From Methanobacteriota archaeon (GTDB lineage Archaea > Hydrothermarchaeota > Hydrothermarchaeia > Hydrothermarchaeales > BMS3B): a DNA stretch of 7,320 nt. Both the position numbers and the translations under genes were made by a program. Shown piece by piece: positions 1-6,084 of this stretch (its first letter is position 1; the number at the start of each line of letters is the position of its first letter). The notes beneath the pieces were generated by a model that worked only from the letters and a program-made list of their open reading frames with translations, had not been told where the DNA came from and ran no database searches. The stretch covers positions 1 through 7,320 of the forward strand of contig QIGD01000056.1 in NCBI GenBank assembly GCA_003229935.1, in the 5' to 3' direction.

Positions 1-191
1 CCTTTGAGGTATCTTCTTGTGAAGTTATCAAGGCGTGATTGCTCCTTGGAAAGAGACCGTTGTATCACTTTTTTGACGTGCTTGAATAACATAAGTTTTC
101 TGCCAAACTTCTTTCGATAGGTCTGAGTCCCATCTCTATCAAGGTCTAGTACAATAGTGACTATCTGCCCGAAAAAATCTTCCAATTGCAT
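1..191 (-). CDS. Unrecognised protein, N-terminal part only (runs off left edge)
   Basis: A minus-strand frame stays open to the window edge, giving about 63 residues from the ATG at 191-189. An in-frame GTG at 230-228, right after a TAG stop at 233-231, is an alternative start. The ATG is preferred because a TATA-like TTTATAT at 246-240 would place the transcript start near 217, inside the longer version. The peptide begins MQLEDFFGQIVTIVLDLDRD and continues into a strongly basic stretch with several KK, RK and RR pairs. This suggests a nucleic-acid-binding or ribosome-associated protein, but no family is recognised. No catalytic motif or membrane segment is visible. A stop-free frame of this length in AT-rich DNA favours a real gene, though it is incomplete and could be a decayed one. 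Confidence 0.45.
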   Translation of the reverse strand, partial: MQLEDFFGQIVTIVLDLDRDGTQTYRKKFGRKLMLFKHVKKVIQRSLSKEQSRLDNFTRRYLK

Positions 192-572
192 CTGGATATA
201 AACTATTCCACCAAAGATGCACTTAATCACCTATAACACCATATAAATAATCCATAATACCATTATAAGTAATTATTGTTATTATATCAATATAAAATGT
301 ATATATTAATTAGAAAAAATCTATCGAAGATAAAACAGAAGATTTATATTGAAAAAGAACTAAACTTGAAGAAATGCCTTAAGCTCCGTAATCTCTCCAG
401 AATTATGATATTGTAAAACTTATATCTAATTTTTTCTTCCATTTTAACTTCACTCACCTGGGATATAATCTGTTTCTTCTCCTGATTTTTGGTAGTAGAT
501 GTGAGGATATATTAACCTATTATGAAGAAGGTGGATAGTTAAAGTTTTATCTGCTGACGGAGTTCTGAAATT
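192..572. other. AT-rich intergenic region with promoter-like sequence
   Basis: About 380 bases separate the left partial gene (minus) from the kinase gene (plus), so this is a divergent regulatory region. The part from about 236 to 330 is extremely AT-rich, with many TATA-like words. A 32-codon minus-strand frame at 442-344 exists but is not convincing. No tRNA, terminator or inverted repeat of note was seen. Confidence 0.6.
506..514 (+). promoter_or_regulatory. Possible TATA box for the PfkB-family kinase
   Basis: The sequence GATATATTA follows a purine-rich GTGAG that could act as a BRE. It would start transcription near 535, leaving a leader of about 40 bases that includes the ACGGAG ribosome binding site at 557-562. 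In DNA this AT-rich, TATA-like words are frequent, so the assignment is tentative. Confidence 0.35.
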
Positions 573-1496
573 ATGGATGTTGTTTCTCTAGGGCATGTAA
601 GCATTGACAGAGTTGAAATTAATGGTAGGAGGAAGACACAGCTTGGTGGTGCGGGTATTTACTCTGCCATGGCTGCAAATATCTTTGTAGATTCTGCAGT
701 GGTTTCGAGAGTTGGAGGTGATTTTCCAGAAGGTTTCGTTACAAATCTGCATGAACTTAGTATTGATATAGCAGGCATAAAGCATGTCTCTGGTAAGAGC
801 ACATTCTTTGATATAAGTTATAATGAGAATAATCAGGCTGTTTACAATACCTATTCTCTTGGTGTTGGTGTGTACATACGCCCTGAGGACATTCCAGATA
901 AGTACCTCACAGCCAGAGCCTTTCATATTGCTCCCATGGCAGCAAGCAAACAGAGAGCATTTGTAGAATTTCTGAGGGAGAATACGTATGGGCTTATCTC
1001 TTTAAATACCCATGCTGCATACTTCGCAAGATACAGAAAGGAACTTCTCAGGCTTATCCCTGATGTTGATATCTTCACAATAAATGATGAGGAAGCAATG
1101 CTTCTAACAAAGACGAAAAGTATTGAGCAGGCAATAAATGTATTTAAAAAGCTTGAAGTGAATATTGCGGTTATAACCCGGGGAGTTAATGGGAGTGTTG
1201 TTATTGAAAAGGGAGAGATAAACCTTTCACATTCCATGACTCAAGATAAGATTGTTGACCTAACAGGCTGCGGAGATGTATATGGGGGTAGTTTTATAGC
1301 CTGTTATATGCTCACTGAAAATGCTTTGAAATCTGCCAATATGGCAAATAGTGTGGCAAGTATAAATGCAAGCAAATGGAGCTTCTCGGCAATAAAAAAT
1401 CTTAAATTCGACACTCTTGAAGCCTTTCAGAAATTTGTTGTATTCAGGCAGAGCAAGCAGAGCAAGATGCAGCGCAGTCTGGAGCATTATATCTGA
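573..1496 (+). CDS. PfkB/ribokinase-family carbohydrate or nucleoside kinase
   Basis: This 307-residue protein should transfer phosphate from ATP to a sugar or nucleoside hydroxyl in the cytoplasm; the substrate cannot be named. The N-terminal substrate-side glycine motif is LGGAG at 24-28. NDEE at 171-174 and ITRG at 201-204 are the usual central motifs before the nucleotide site. The family's second signature is DLTGCGDVYGGSF at 229-241, where GCGD forms the anion hole and Asp235 is the expected catalytic base. The length is typical for the family. The ATG at 573 is preceded by ACGGAG 10 bases upstream, and the family fold begins at once (MDVVSLGHVSID), which supports this start. Cys replaces the more common Ala in GAGD, and the first signature is GGAGIYSA rather than the usual GGAxxNVA, so ribokinase or fructokinase should not be assumed. 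The C-terminus has a short QSKQSK repeat. The gene converges on pycB with a 4-base gap. Confidence 0.88.
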   Translation: MDVVSLGHVSIDRVEINGRRKTQLGGAGIYSAMAANIFVDSAVVSRVGGDFPEGFVTNLHELSIDIAGIKHVSGKSTFFDISYNENNQAVYNTYSLGVGVYIRPEDIPDKYLTARAFHIAPMAASKQRAFVEFLRENTYGLISLNTHAAYFARYRKELLRLIPDVDIFTINDEEAMLLTKTKSIEQAINVFKKLEVNIAVITRGVNGSVVIEKGEINLSHSMTQDKIVDLTGCGDVYGGSFIACYMLTENALKSANMANSVASINASKWSFSAIKNLKFDTLEAFQKFVVFRQSKQSKMQRSLEHYI

Positions 1497-1500
1497 TAAT

Positions 1501-3219
1501 CTACTTCACAGCAATTATAACATCACCGGCAGCAACACTATCGCCTTCTGAAATAAAAACCTTTTTAACTTTTCCACTGCGGATGGCAACTATGTCGTTC
1601 TGCATCTTCATGGCTTCAAGCAGGGCAACCACATCATCCTTCTTAACCATGTCCCCTTCATTTACTTTGATTTTTACAATCATACCCTGCATGGGTGAGA
1701 CTATGGCACCTTCAATCTTCTCAGCCTTTTCTTCATGCTTTGCTTCTACTACATCAACAAAACCACCAAGAGGCTTAACCCTGACAAAGAACTCCTCGTC
1801 ATCAATCTCAACTTTGAACTCAGTTGGTATTCCTTTCTCCCTATCCTTTTCTTCTTCTCCAGAAGGTTTGAGGGGTTCCTCTATGAATTCACCCTTCAGA
1901 AACCTGGGAGCTATGGAGGGATATAGGGCATAAGTCAAAATATCTTCTTCCTGTCTGACAATTCCCAGCTTTCTTGCTTCTTCCTCCATGAGATGAAGCA
2001 TGGGCGGTATTAAATCAGCAGGTCTTATTATAATAGGTTCTTCATCGCCAATAATTTTTAATTTAATTTCCTCTTTTATTGGAGCAGGTGGTCTGCCATA
2101 AAGTCCCTTAACATAGTCCTTTATTTCCTGAGGTACAACCTTGTAGCGCTCTCCAACGAGAACATTCATTACAGCCTGCGTACCGACAATCTGAGAGGTT
2201 GGAGTGACAAGGGGTGGGTAGCCGAGTTCTTCTCTGACTTTTGGAATCTCCTTTAGGACATCTTCGAATCTATCAAGAGCATTCTGCTCCCTGAGCTGGG
2301 ATATAAGGTTGGAGATCATTCCGCCAGGTATCTGATAGAGAAGAACATTGGTGTCAATCATCTGAGACCTCTCATCTATTAAAGCGGAATACTTTGTCCT
2401 TATTTCTCTAAAGATTTCAGTTATGCCTCTGAAGCTCTCCTGCTTTATTCCTGTGTCATGTGCAGTACCTTTCAGAGCTGCAACTATAGTCTCTGTAGGA
2501 GGCTGGGATGTCCCCCAAGAGAAAGGCGACATGGCAGTATCGAGTATATCTACACCAGCCTTGACAGCTGCATAATAAGAAATTGGCGCCATGCCAGAGG
2601 TGCAGTGGGAATGAAGAGCAATGGGTATGGAAATCTCTTTTTTCAGAGCATTTACAAGCTCATAGGCTGCAGATGGCGAAATTAAACCAGCCATATCCTT
2701 AATACAGAGCGAATCACATTCGAGCTCTTCCAGTTGCTTTGCCATTTCCACAAATTTTTCAGTTGTATGAACTGGTGAGATTGTATAGCAGATTGTGCCC
2801 TGTACATGGGCGCCGATGCGTTTTGCAACTTTTATGGAAAGCCCCATATTTCTTATATCGTTGAGGGCATCGAATATTCTGAAGATATCAACACCATTTT
2901 CAAAGGACTTCTCCACAAACTTTTCGACAATATCATCGCTGTAGTGTTTGTAGCCAACGAGATTCTGTCCCCTGAGAAGCATCTGAGTAGGTGTATTTTT
3001 CAGGTACTTTTTGAATATTCTTATTCTGTCCCATGGGTCTTCATTGAGATATCTTATACATGAATCAAATGTCGCACCTCCCCATACTTCAAGGGAAAAG
3101 AAGCCTACGTCATCCATTTTCTCAATAAGGGGAATCATATGCCTTGTACGCATTCTTGTTGCTGCAAGGCTCTGATGGGCATCTCTGAATGTTGTGTCTG
3201 TTATTTTTATGCTCTTCAA
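1501..3219 (-). CDS. pycB: Pyruvate carboxylase subunit B / oxaloacetate decarboxylase alpha-type subunit
   Basis: This 572-residue protein carries the carboxyltransferase that moves a carboxyl group between biotin and pyruvate/oxaloacetate, plus its own biotin carrier. The HMG-CoA-lyase-like barrel is at about 5-270. It begins DTTFRDAHQS (8-17) with metal-site Asp13, then Lys174 in CIKDMAGL (the carbamylated ligand in the family), and His203 and His205 in LHSHCTSG. The conserved PYC/OadA domain is at about 290-480, followed by a charged Glu/Lys-rich linker. The biotinyl domain at about 505-572 has EAMKM with biotin Lys538. The size fits archaeal PycB. No biotin carboxylase (PycA), membrane OadB or biotin ligase is in the window, so carboxylase versus decarboxylase is undecided. 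The start is TTG at 3219-3217: the next Met (residue 23) would remove the metal-binding motif, and GAGAGGT lies 7 bases upstream. Confidence 0.93.
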   Translation of the reverse strand: MKSIKITDTTFRDAHQSLAATRMRTRHMIPLIEKMDDVGFFSLEVWGGATFDSCIRYLNEDPWDRIRIFKKYLKNTPTQMLLRGQNLVGYKHYSDDIVEKFVEKSFENGVDIFRIFDALNDIRNMGLSIKVAKRIGAHVQGTICYTISPVHTTEKFVEMAKQLEELECDSLCIKDMAGLISPSAAYELVNALKKEISIPIALHSHCTSGMAPISYYAAVKAGVDILDTAMSPFSWGTSQPPTETIVAALKGTAHDTGIKQESFRGITEIFREIRTKYSALIDERSQMIDTNVLLYQIPGGMISNLISQLREQNALDRFEDVLKEIPKVREELGYPPLVTPTSQIVGTQAVMNVLVGERYKVVPQEIKDYVKGLYGRPPAPIKEEIKLKIIGDEEPIIIRPADLIPPMLHLMEEEARKLGIVRQEEDILTYALYPSIAPRFLKGEFIEEPLKPSGEEEKDREKGIPTEFKVEIDDEEFFVRVKPLGGFVDVVEAKHEEKAEKIEGAIVSPMQGMIVKIKVNEGDMVKKDDVVALLEAMKMQNDIVAIRSGKVKKVFISEGDSVAAGDVIIAVK

Positions 3220-3226
3220 CTTTAAT

Positions 3227-3233
3227 ACCTCTC
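3227..3233 (-). promoter_or_regulatory. Ribosome binding site fixing the TTG start of pycB
   Basis: GAGAGGT on the minus strand, 7 bases from the TTG at 3219, matches the anti-Shine-Dalgarno sequence of archaeal 16S rRNA. It supports the non-ATG start, which is also required to keep the catalytic DTTFRDAHQS motif. Confidence 0.7.
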
Positions 3234-3266
3234 AAAAATCCATTCTTCTTATTTTAACCAATCAAC

Positions 3267-3274
3267 AATATAAA
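3267..3274 (-). promoter_or_regulatory. Likely TATA box for pycB
   Basis: Reading the minus strand, TTTATATT follows a purine-rich GGAAAAATA that would serve as BRE. The expected transcript start is near 3245, giving a leader of roughly 25 bases that includes the GAGAGGT ribosome binding site. The spacing fits an archaeal promoter well. Confidence 0.5.
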
Positions 3275-3351
3275 ATATTTTTCCACACCTGTATGAGGGG
3301 TTGTACTGGTAAATAAAGACTTTATTACAGATATATTATTATTCATGTCTC

Positions 3352-3361
3352 TATATATAAT
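3352..3361 (+). promoter_or_regulatory. Likely TATA box for the DEAD-box helicase
   Basis: TATATATAAT lies about 92 bases before the helicase start. It would place the transcript start near 3382 and leave a leader of about 60 bases. A second candidate (ATATATTATT at about 3331-3340) lies slightly upstream. A long leader is common for cold-regulated RNA helicases, but no specific regulatory structure is evident here. Confidence 0.4.
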
Positions 3362-3433
3362 ATCTATTGCCCTGTAAATTCCTATTCTTTTCAGATGTGA
3401 AGTATTCCATATTAGGAAGAAATTAAAGATTCT

Positions 3434-3440
3434 AGGTGAT
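3434..3440 (+). promoter_or_regulatory. Ribosome binding site fixing the TTG start of the helicase
   Basis: AGGTGAT is a full match to the complement of the archaeal 16S rRNA 3' end (GATCACCTCC) and ends 3 bases before the TTG at 3444. It supports the TTG start. The next Met at residue 19 would remove the N-terminal FDDLNL segment that normally precedes the Q motif. Confidence 0.7.
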
Positions 3441-3443
3441 TAG

Positions 3444-4697
3444 TTGAAGTTTGATGATTTGAATTTAACAGAAGAAGTTAAGAAAGCTATTGATGAAATG
3501 GGATTTGAAGACCTGAAATATATCCAGGAAAAAGTACTACCTCATGCTCTTGAGGGAAAGGATATTATGGGTCATGCCCCAACAGGATCAGGAAAAACTC
3601 TTGGTTTTACAATACCGATAGCTGAGAATGTTAATCATGGTAAGGGTGTAGAAGCCCTAGTTATCTGTCCTACAAGAGAGCTCACACTACAGGTTACAAA
3701 GGTTATTAAAGATACATGCAAATACAGCAACATAAAAACTCTTCCAGTCTATGGAGGAGTGGCAATAGGTCCACAAATATCTGCACTCAAAAGGAGTGAT
3801 GTTGTTGTTGGAACACCAGGCAGGTTACTTGACCATATAAGAAGGGGAACCCTCCGTCTTGACAGGGTAAAAATCCTTGTACTGGATGAAGCTGATAGAA
3901 TGCTTGATATGGGATTTATAAATGATATAAGGCATATTGTAAGCATGACATCTAAGAGAAGGCAGACTTTATTCTTCTCAGCCACCATACCTGAGTCAAT
4001 TATAAGATTCTCCAAGCGCTTTATGAACCAGCCAGTTCATATAAAATTGGATGGAAATGAAGATAAACCGAAAATAAATCAGTCATATATGGAGGTTTCA
4101 AATAAACAGAAGTTCCAGCTTCTGCTGGCCTTAATTGAGAGAGACGACCCGGAATCTTCAATAATATTCTGCAATACTAAAATTGAGTCAGACCTTGTGG
4201 CAAATAACCTTGCAAAAAATAATATAGATGCTCTTGCTATACATGGTGACCTCAGTCAGGCTAAGAGAGATATGGTTATGGGAAAGTTCCGTAAGGGTGA
4301 AGTGAAATTTCTGGTTGCCACCGATGTAGCCTCACGTGGTCTTGACATACCCCGGGTGAGTCACATATATAACTATGATATACCTGATGACCCTGATGAC
4401 TATCTTCATCGTATTGGAAGGACTGCTAGAGCAGGAAGAGAGGGAAATGCTGTATGTATTCTAAGCCCTTCTGACCATAACAATATGCGTAATCTCCACA
4501 AAAAGTACTCCAAGCTTAAGCAGGAGGAATTTGAGTTTGACCTTTCAAAATATCCTCAGATGAACAGAAGTTTAAAGTCAAGGTATAGCAGCAGCAGGAG
4601 ACCTTCATTTTCAAATAGAGGAAAAGGTGGTTACTCAAAAAAGGGGTTCAAACCACATAACCAGTCAAGGAAGACAAAGAGACCTCCAAAAAAATAA
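3444..4697 (+). CDS. DEAD-box ATP-dependent RNA helicase
   Basis: This 417-residue cytoplasmic protein should unwind short RNA duplexes or remodel RNA-protein complexes using ATP, in roles such as ribosome assembly or cold adaptation. All core motifs are visible: Q motif with Gln28, motif I APTGSGKT (45-52), Ia PTREL (76-80), Ib TPGR (124-127), II DEAD (148-151), III SAT (179-181), IV IIFCNT (240-245), V DVASRGLD (294-301) and VI HRIGRTARAGR (322-332). Residues 375-417 form a basic, low-complexity Arg/Ser/Gly/Lys tail that probably binds RNA non-specifically. This two-RecA-domain core plus basic tail is the usual layout of bacterial and archaeal DEAD-box proteins. The gene has its own promoter region, divergent from pycB. 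It appears monocistronic, since an oligo-T run and an IS-like relic follow it. The symbol is left empty because paralogues cannot be told apart here. Confidence 0.96.
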   Translation: MKFDDLNLTEEVKKAIDEMGFEDLKYIQEKVLPHALEGKDIMGHAPTGSGKTLGFTIPIAENVNHGKGVEALVICPTRELTLQVTKVIKDTCKYSNIKTLPVYGGVAIGPQISALKRSDVVVGTPGRLLDHIRRGTLRLDRVKILVLDEADRMLDMGFINDIRHIVSMTSKRRQTLFFSATIPESIIRFSKRFMNQPVHIKLDGNEDKPKINQSYMEVSNKQKFQLLLALIERDDPESSIIFCNTKIESDLVANNLAKNNIDALAIHGDLSQAKRDMVMGKFRKGEVKFLVATDVASRGLDIPRVSHIYNYDIPDDPDDYLHRIGRTARAGREGNAVCILSPSDHNNMRNLHKKYSKLKQEEFEFDLSKYPQMNRSLKSRYSSSRRPSFSNRGKGGYSKKGFKPHNQSRKTKRPPKK

Positions 4698-4701
4698 TAC
4701 C

Positions 4702-4707
4702 TTTTTT
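4702..4707 (+). terminator. Oligo-T transcription termination signal after the helicase
   Basis: A run of six T begins 4 bases after the helicase stop codon. Archaeal RNA polymerases terminate at such U-rich tracts without needing a hairpin. A 6-bp inverted repeat (TGTGAA at 4715-4720 with TTCACA at 4741-4746) lies just downstream and may add to it or be unrelated. Confidence 0.45.
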
Positions 4708-4770
4708 AGCAATATGTGAACTGCCTCTAGAGTTTCTGCTTTCACAGGCATTAATTTTAACTATAGCAGC

Positions 4771-4904
4771 GAGAAGTTCCCCCATGCGGAGGGCTAATAG
4801 CTGATAATCTTAGCTGTATTTATCTGGGGGATACTGGTTATACTTTACTTTTTACGATATCGTGAGCGGGAAAGCCCACCATCTTTAGTCGTGGGAGTAT
4901 GTCA
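4771..4904 (+). mobile_element. Solo IS200/IS605-like right end with omega-RNA-like scaffold, no tnpB
   Basis: The segment ends in AGCCCACCATCTTTAG followed by TCGTGGGAGTATGTCA (4874-4904). That is the layout of IS200/IS605 right ends: a CCCAC/GTGGG stem with a TTTA loop, then the cleavage-type end. Upstream it can fold extensively. TCCCCC (4778-4783) pairs with GGGGGA (4826-4831), enclosing an AGCT/AGCT stem at about 4799-4815. ACGATATCGT (4854-4863) is a perfect palindrome, and GGG/CCC (4868-4870/4875-4877) can pair in competition with the terminal stem. A stretch of about 130 bases ending exactly at the right end matches the size and place of omega-RNA (reRNA) in TnpB elements. No TnpB or TnpA gene is present: the helicase is intact upstream and the aminotransferase starts 52 bases downstream. 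It is therefore a relic or a non-autonomous (PATE/MITE-like) copy. The left boundary is uncertain. Confidence 0.55.
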
Positions 4905-4927
4905 GAGATGACTTCCTGCCGATAAAG

Positions 4928-4935
4928 TTAAATAA
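4928..4935 (+). promoter_or_regulatory. Possible TATA element for the aminotransferase-peptidase operon
   Basis: TTAAATAA lies between the IS-like relic and the aminotransferase start. If used, transcription would begin very near the ATG at 4957, giving a nearly leaderless message. The GGTGA at 4942-4946, 10 bases before the ATG, instead suggests a leadered message from a promoter further upstream, possibly inside the relic (TTATACTTTA at about 4838-4847). The two signals conflict, so confidence is low. Confidence 0.25.
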
Positions 4936-4956
4936 TTTCTGGGTGAGATACACACC

Positions 4957-6084
4957 ATGCGTGCCTACAGAGTAACTGAGATTGATATCTCGGGCATAAG
5001 AAAAATGTTTGAACTCGCGGGTGAGGATGTAATAAATCTTGCTATTGGCGAGCCTGATTTTCCAATTCCGGAGGAAGCCAAGGAGGCAATATATCAGGCT
5101 TTAAGGGAAGATTTTACCCATTACACCAGCAATAAAGGTATAATTGAACTTAGAGAAGCTCTGGCAGAGAAGCTGAAGAAAGAAAATGGTGTGGATGCTG
5201 GGGCAGAGGAGATTATAATCACCTCTGGAGCTTCGGAAGCTCTTCATCTTGCCTTTCAGGCTTTTATAAACAATGGAGAGGAAGTTCTTATTCCAAACCC
5301 TGGTTTTGTTTCCTATGACCCTCTGGTGAAACTTGCCCAGGGTAAATCTGTTTACTATCCCCTGAGATTTGAGGATGGCTTTATTCCTGATATTGAGGAT
5401 ATCAAGAAAAGGATGAGTTCAAAAACAAAGATGATTGTGCTAAACTCACCCAGCAATCCCACAGGTGCTGTTTATCCTGAAGAGATTATAAAGGCTATTG
5501 CCGAGATAGCCGAAGATTATAATGCCCTGCTTGTCAGCGATGAAGTATATGAGAAGATTATTTATGAGGGTGAACATATAAGCCCTGGAGCTTTCTCAGA
5601 TAATGTTATAACTGTGAATGGCTTCTCTAAGAGCTATGCCATGACAGGGCTCAGAGTGGGTTATCTCAGTGCTGGAGATGAGCTTTTGGAGGAGATGTTG
5701 AAGGTACACCAGTATATCCAGGCGAGTGTTAACTCCACTGCCCAGAGGGCTGCTCTGGCAGCTCTGGGTAGTAAGAGGTTTATTGAAAACATGGTTGGTG
5801 AACTGAGGGAGCGCAGGGAGATAATACTGAAGCTTCTTGGTGGTATAGAAAGGGTAAGGGTAAACAGGGCTGGAGGTGCTTTTTATGTATTTGCTGATTT
5901 CTCTGCATATGGAGATTCACAGTACCTTGCCACAGAGTTGGTCAGGGCAGGCGTTGTTGTCACATCGGGTACAGCTTTTGGTAGTCTAGGCGAAGGCTTT
6001 CTAAGATTTTCCTATGCCACAAGCAGAGGAAATATTAAAGAGGGTGTAGGTAAACTTAAAGGTTATCTGGAGGATAAGATATGA
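4957..6084 (+). CDS. aspC: Class I PLP-dependent aminotransferase (aspartate aminotransferase type)
   Basis: This 375-residue cytoplasmic enzyme should move an amino group between an amino acid and a 2-oxoacid using pyridoxal phosphate. Visible features are NLAIGEPDF (27-35), the phosphate-side SGASEAL (90-96), SPSNPTG (164-170) with Asn167, SDEVYEK (194-200) with Asp195 and Tyr198, and the Schiff-base Lys225 in NGFSKSYAMTG. Arg233 follows in the phosphate-binding segment, and Arg350 in FLRFSYA should hold the substrate carboxylate. Length and motifs fit the short thermophile/archaeal-type subgroup. Within it, aspartate, alanine, aromatic and broad-range enzymes cannot be separated by eye, so the symbol is provisional. 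The ATG has GGTGA 10 bases upstream. The stop overlaps the start of the M42 peptidase gene (ATGA), so the two are almost certainly co-translated, linking peptide breakdown with transamination. Confidence 0.93.
   Translation: MRAYRVTEIDISGIRKMFELAGEDVINLAIGEPDFPIPEEAKEAIYQALREDFTHYTSNKGIIELREALAEKLKKENGVDAGAEEIIITSGASEALHLAFQAFINNGEEVLIPNPGFVSYDPLVKLAQGKSVYYPLRFEDGFIPDIEDIKKRMSSKTKMIVLNSPSNPTGAVYPEEIIKAIAEIAEDYNALLVSDEVYEKIIYEGEHISPGAFSDNVITVNGFSKSYAMTGLRVGYLSAGDELLEEMLKVHQYIQASVNSTAQRAALAALGSKRFIENMVGELRERREIILKLLGGIERVRVNRAGGAFYVFADFSAYGDSQYLATELVRAGVVVTSGTAFGSLGEGFLRFSYATSRGNIKEGVGKLKGYLEDKI

Noticed and set aside
344..442. 32-codon minus-strand frame (MEEKIRYKFYNIIILERLRS...) in the left intergenic region
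   Set aside because: An AGGTGA-like word lies upstream, but the frame is short, in very AT-rich DNA, and its residues resemble nothing known. It is more likely chance than a gene.
588..1487. Three minus-strand frames opposite the PfkB-family kinase gene
   Set aside because: They are shadows of a well-supported coding gene, with no ribosome binding sites or recognisable domains.
1583..3063. Plus-strand frames opposite pycB
   Set aside because: They are antisense shadows rich in Ser, Cys and Phe as expected for reversed codons, and the pycB motifs are complete on the other strand.
4715..4746. TGTGAA/TTCACA inverted repeat after the helicase as an intrinsic terminator
   Set aside because: The stem is only 6 bp with a 20-base loop and the T-run lies before it, not after. 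The oligo-T run itself is a better termination signal in an archaeon.
4771..4904. tRNA or known riboswitch in the structured segment
   Set aside because: No cloverleaf, T-loop (TTCAANNC) or anticodon arrangement could be found, and no riboswitch core was recognised. The 3' end matches an IS right end instead.
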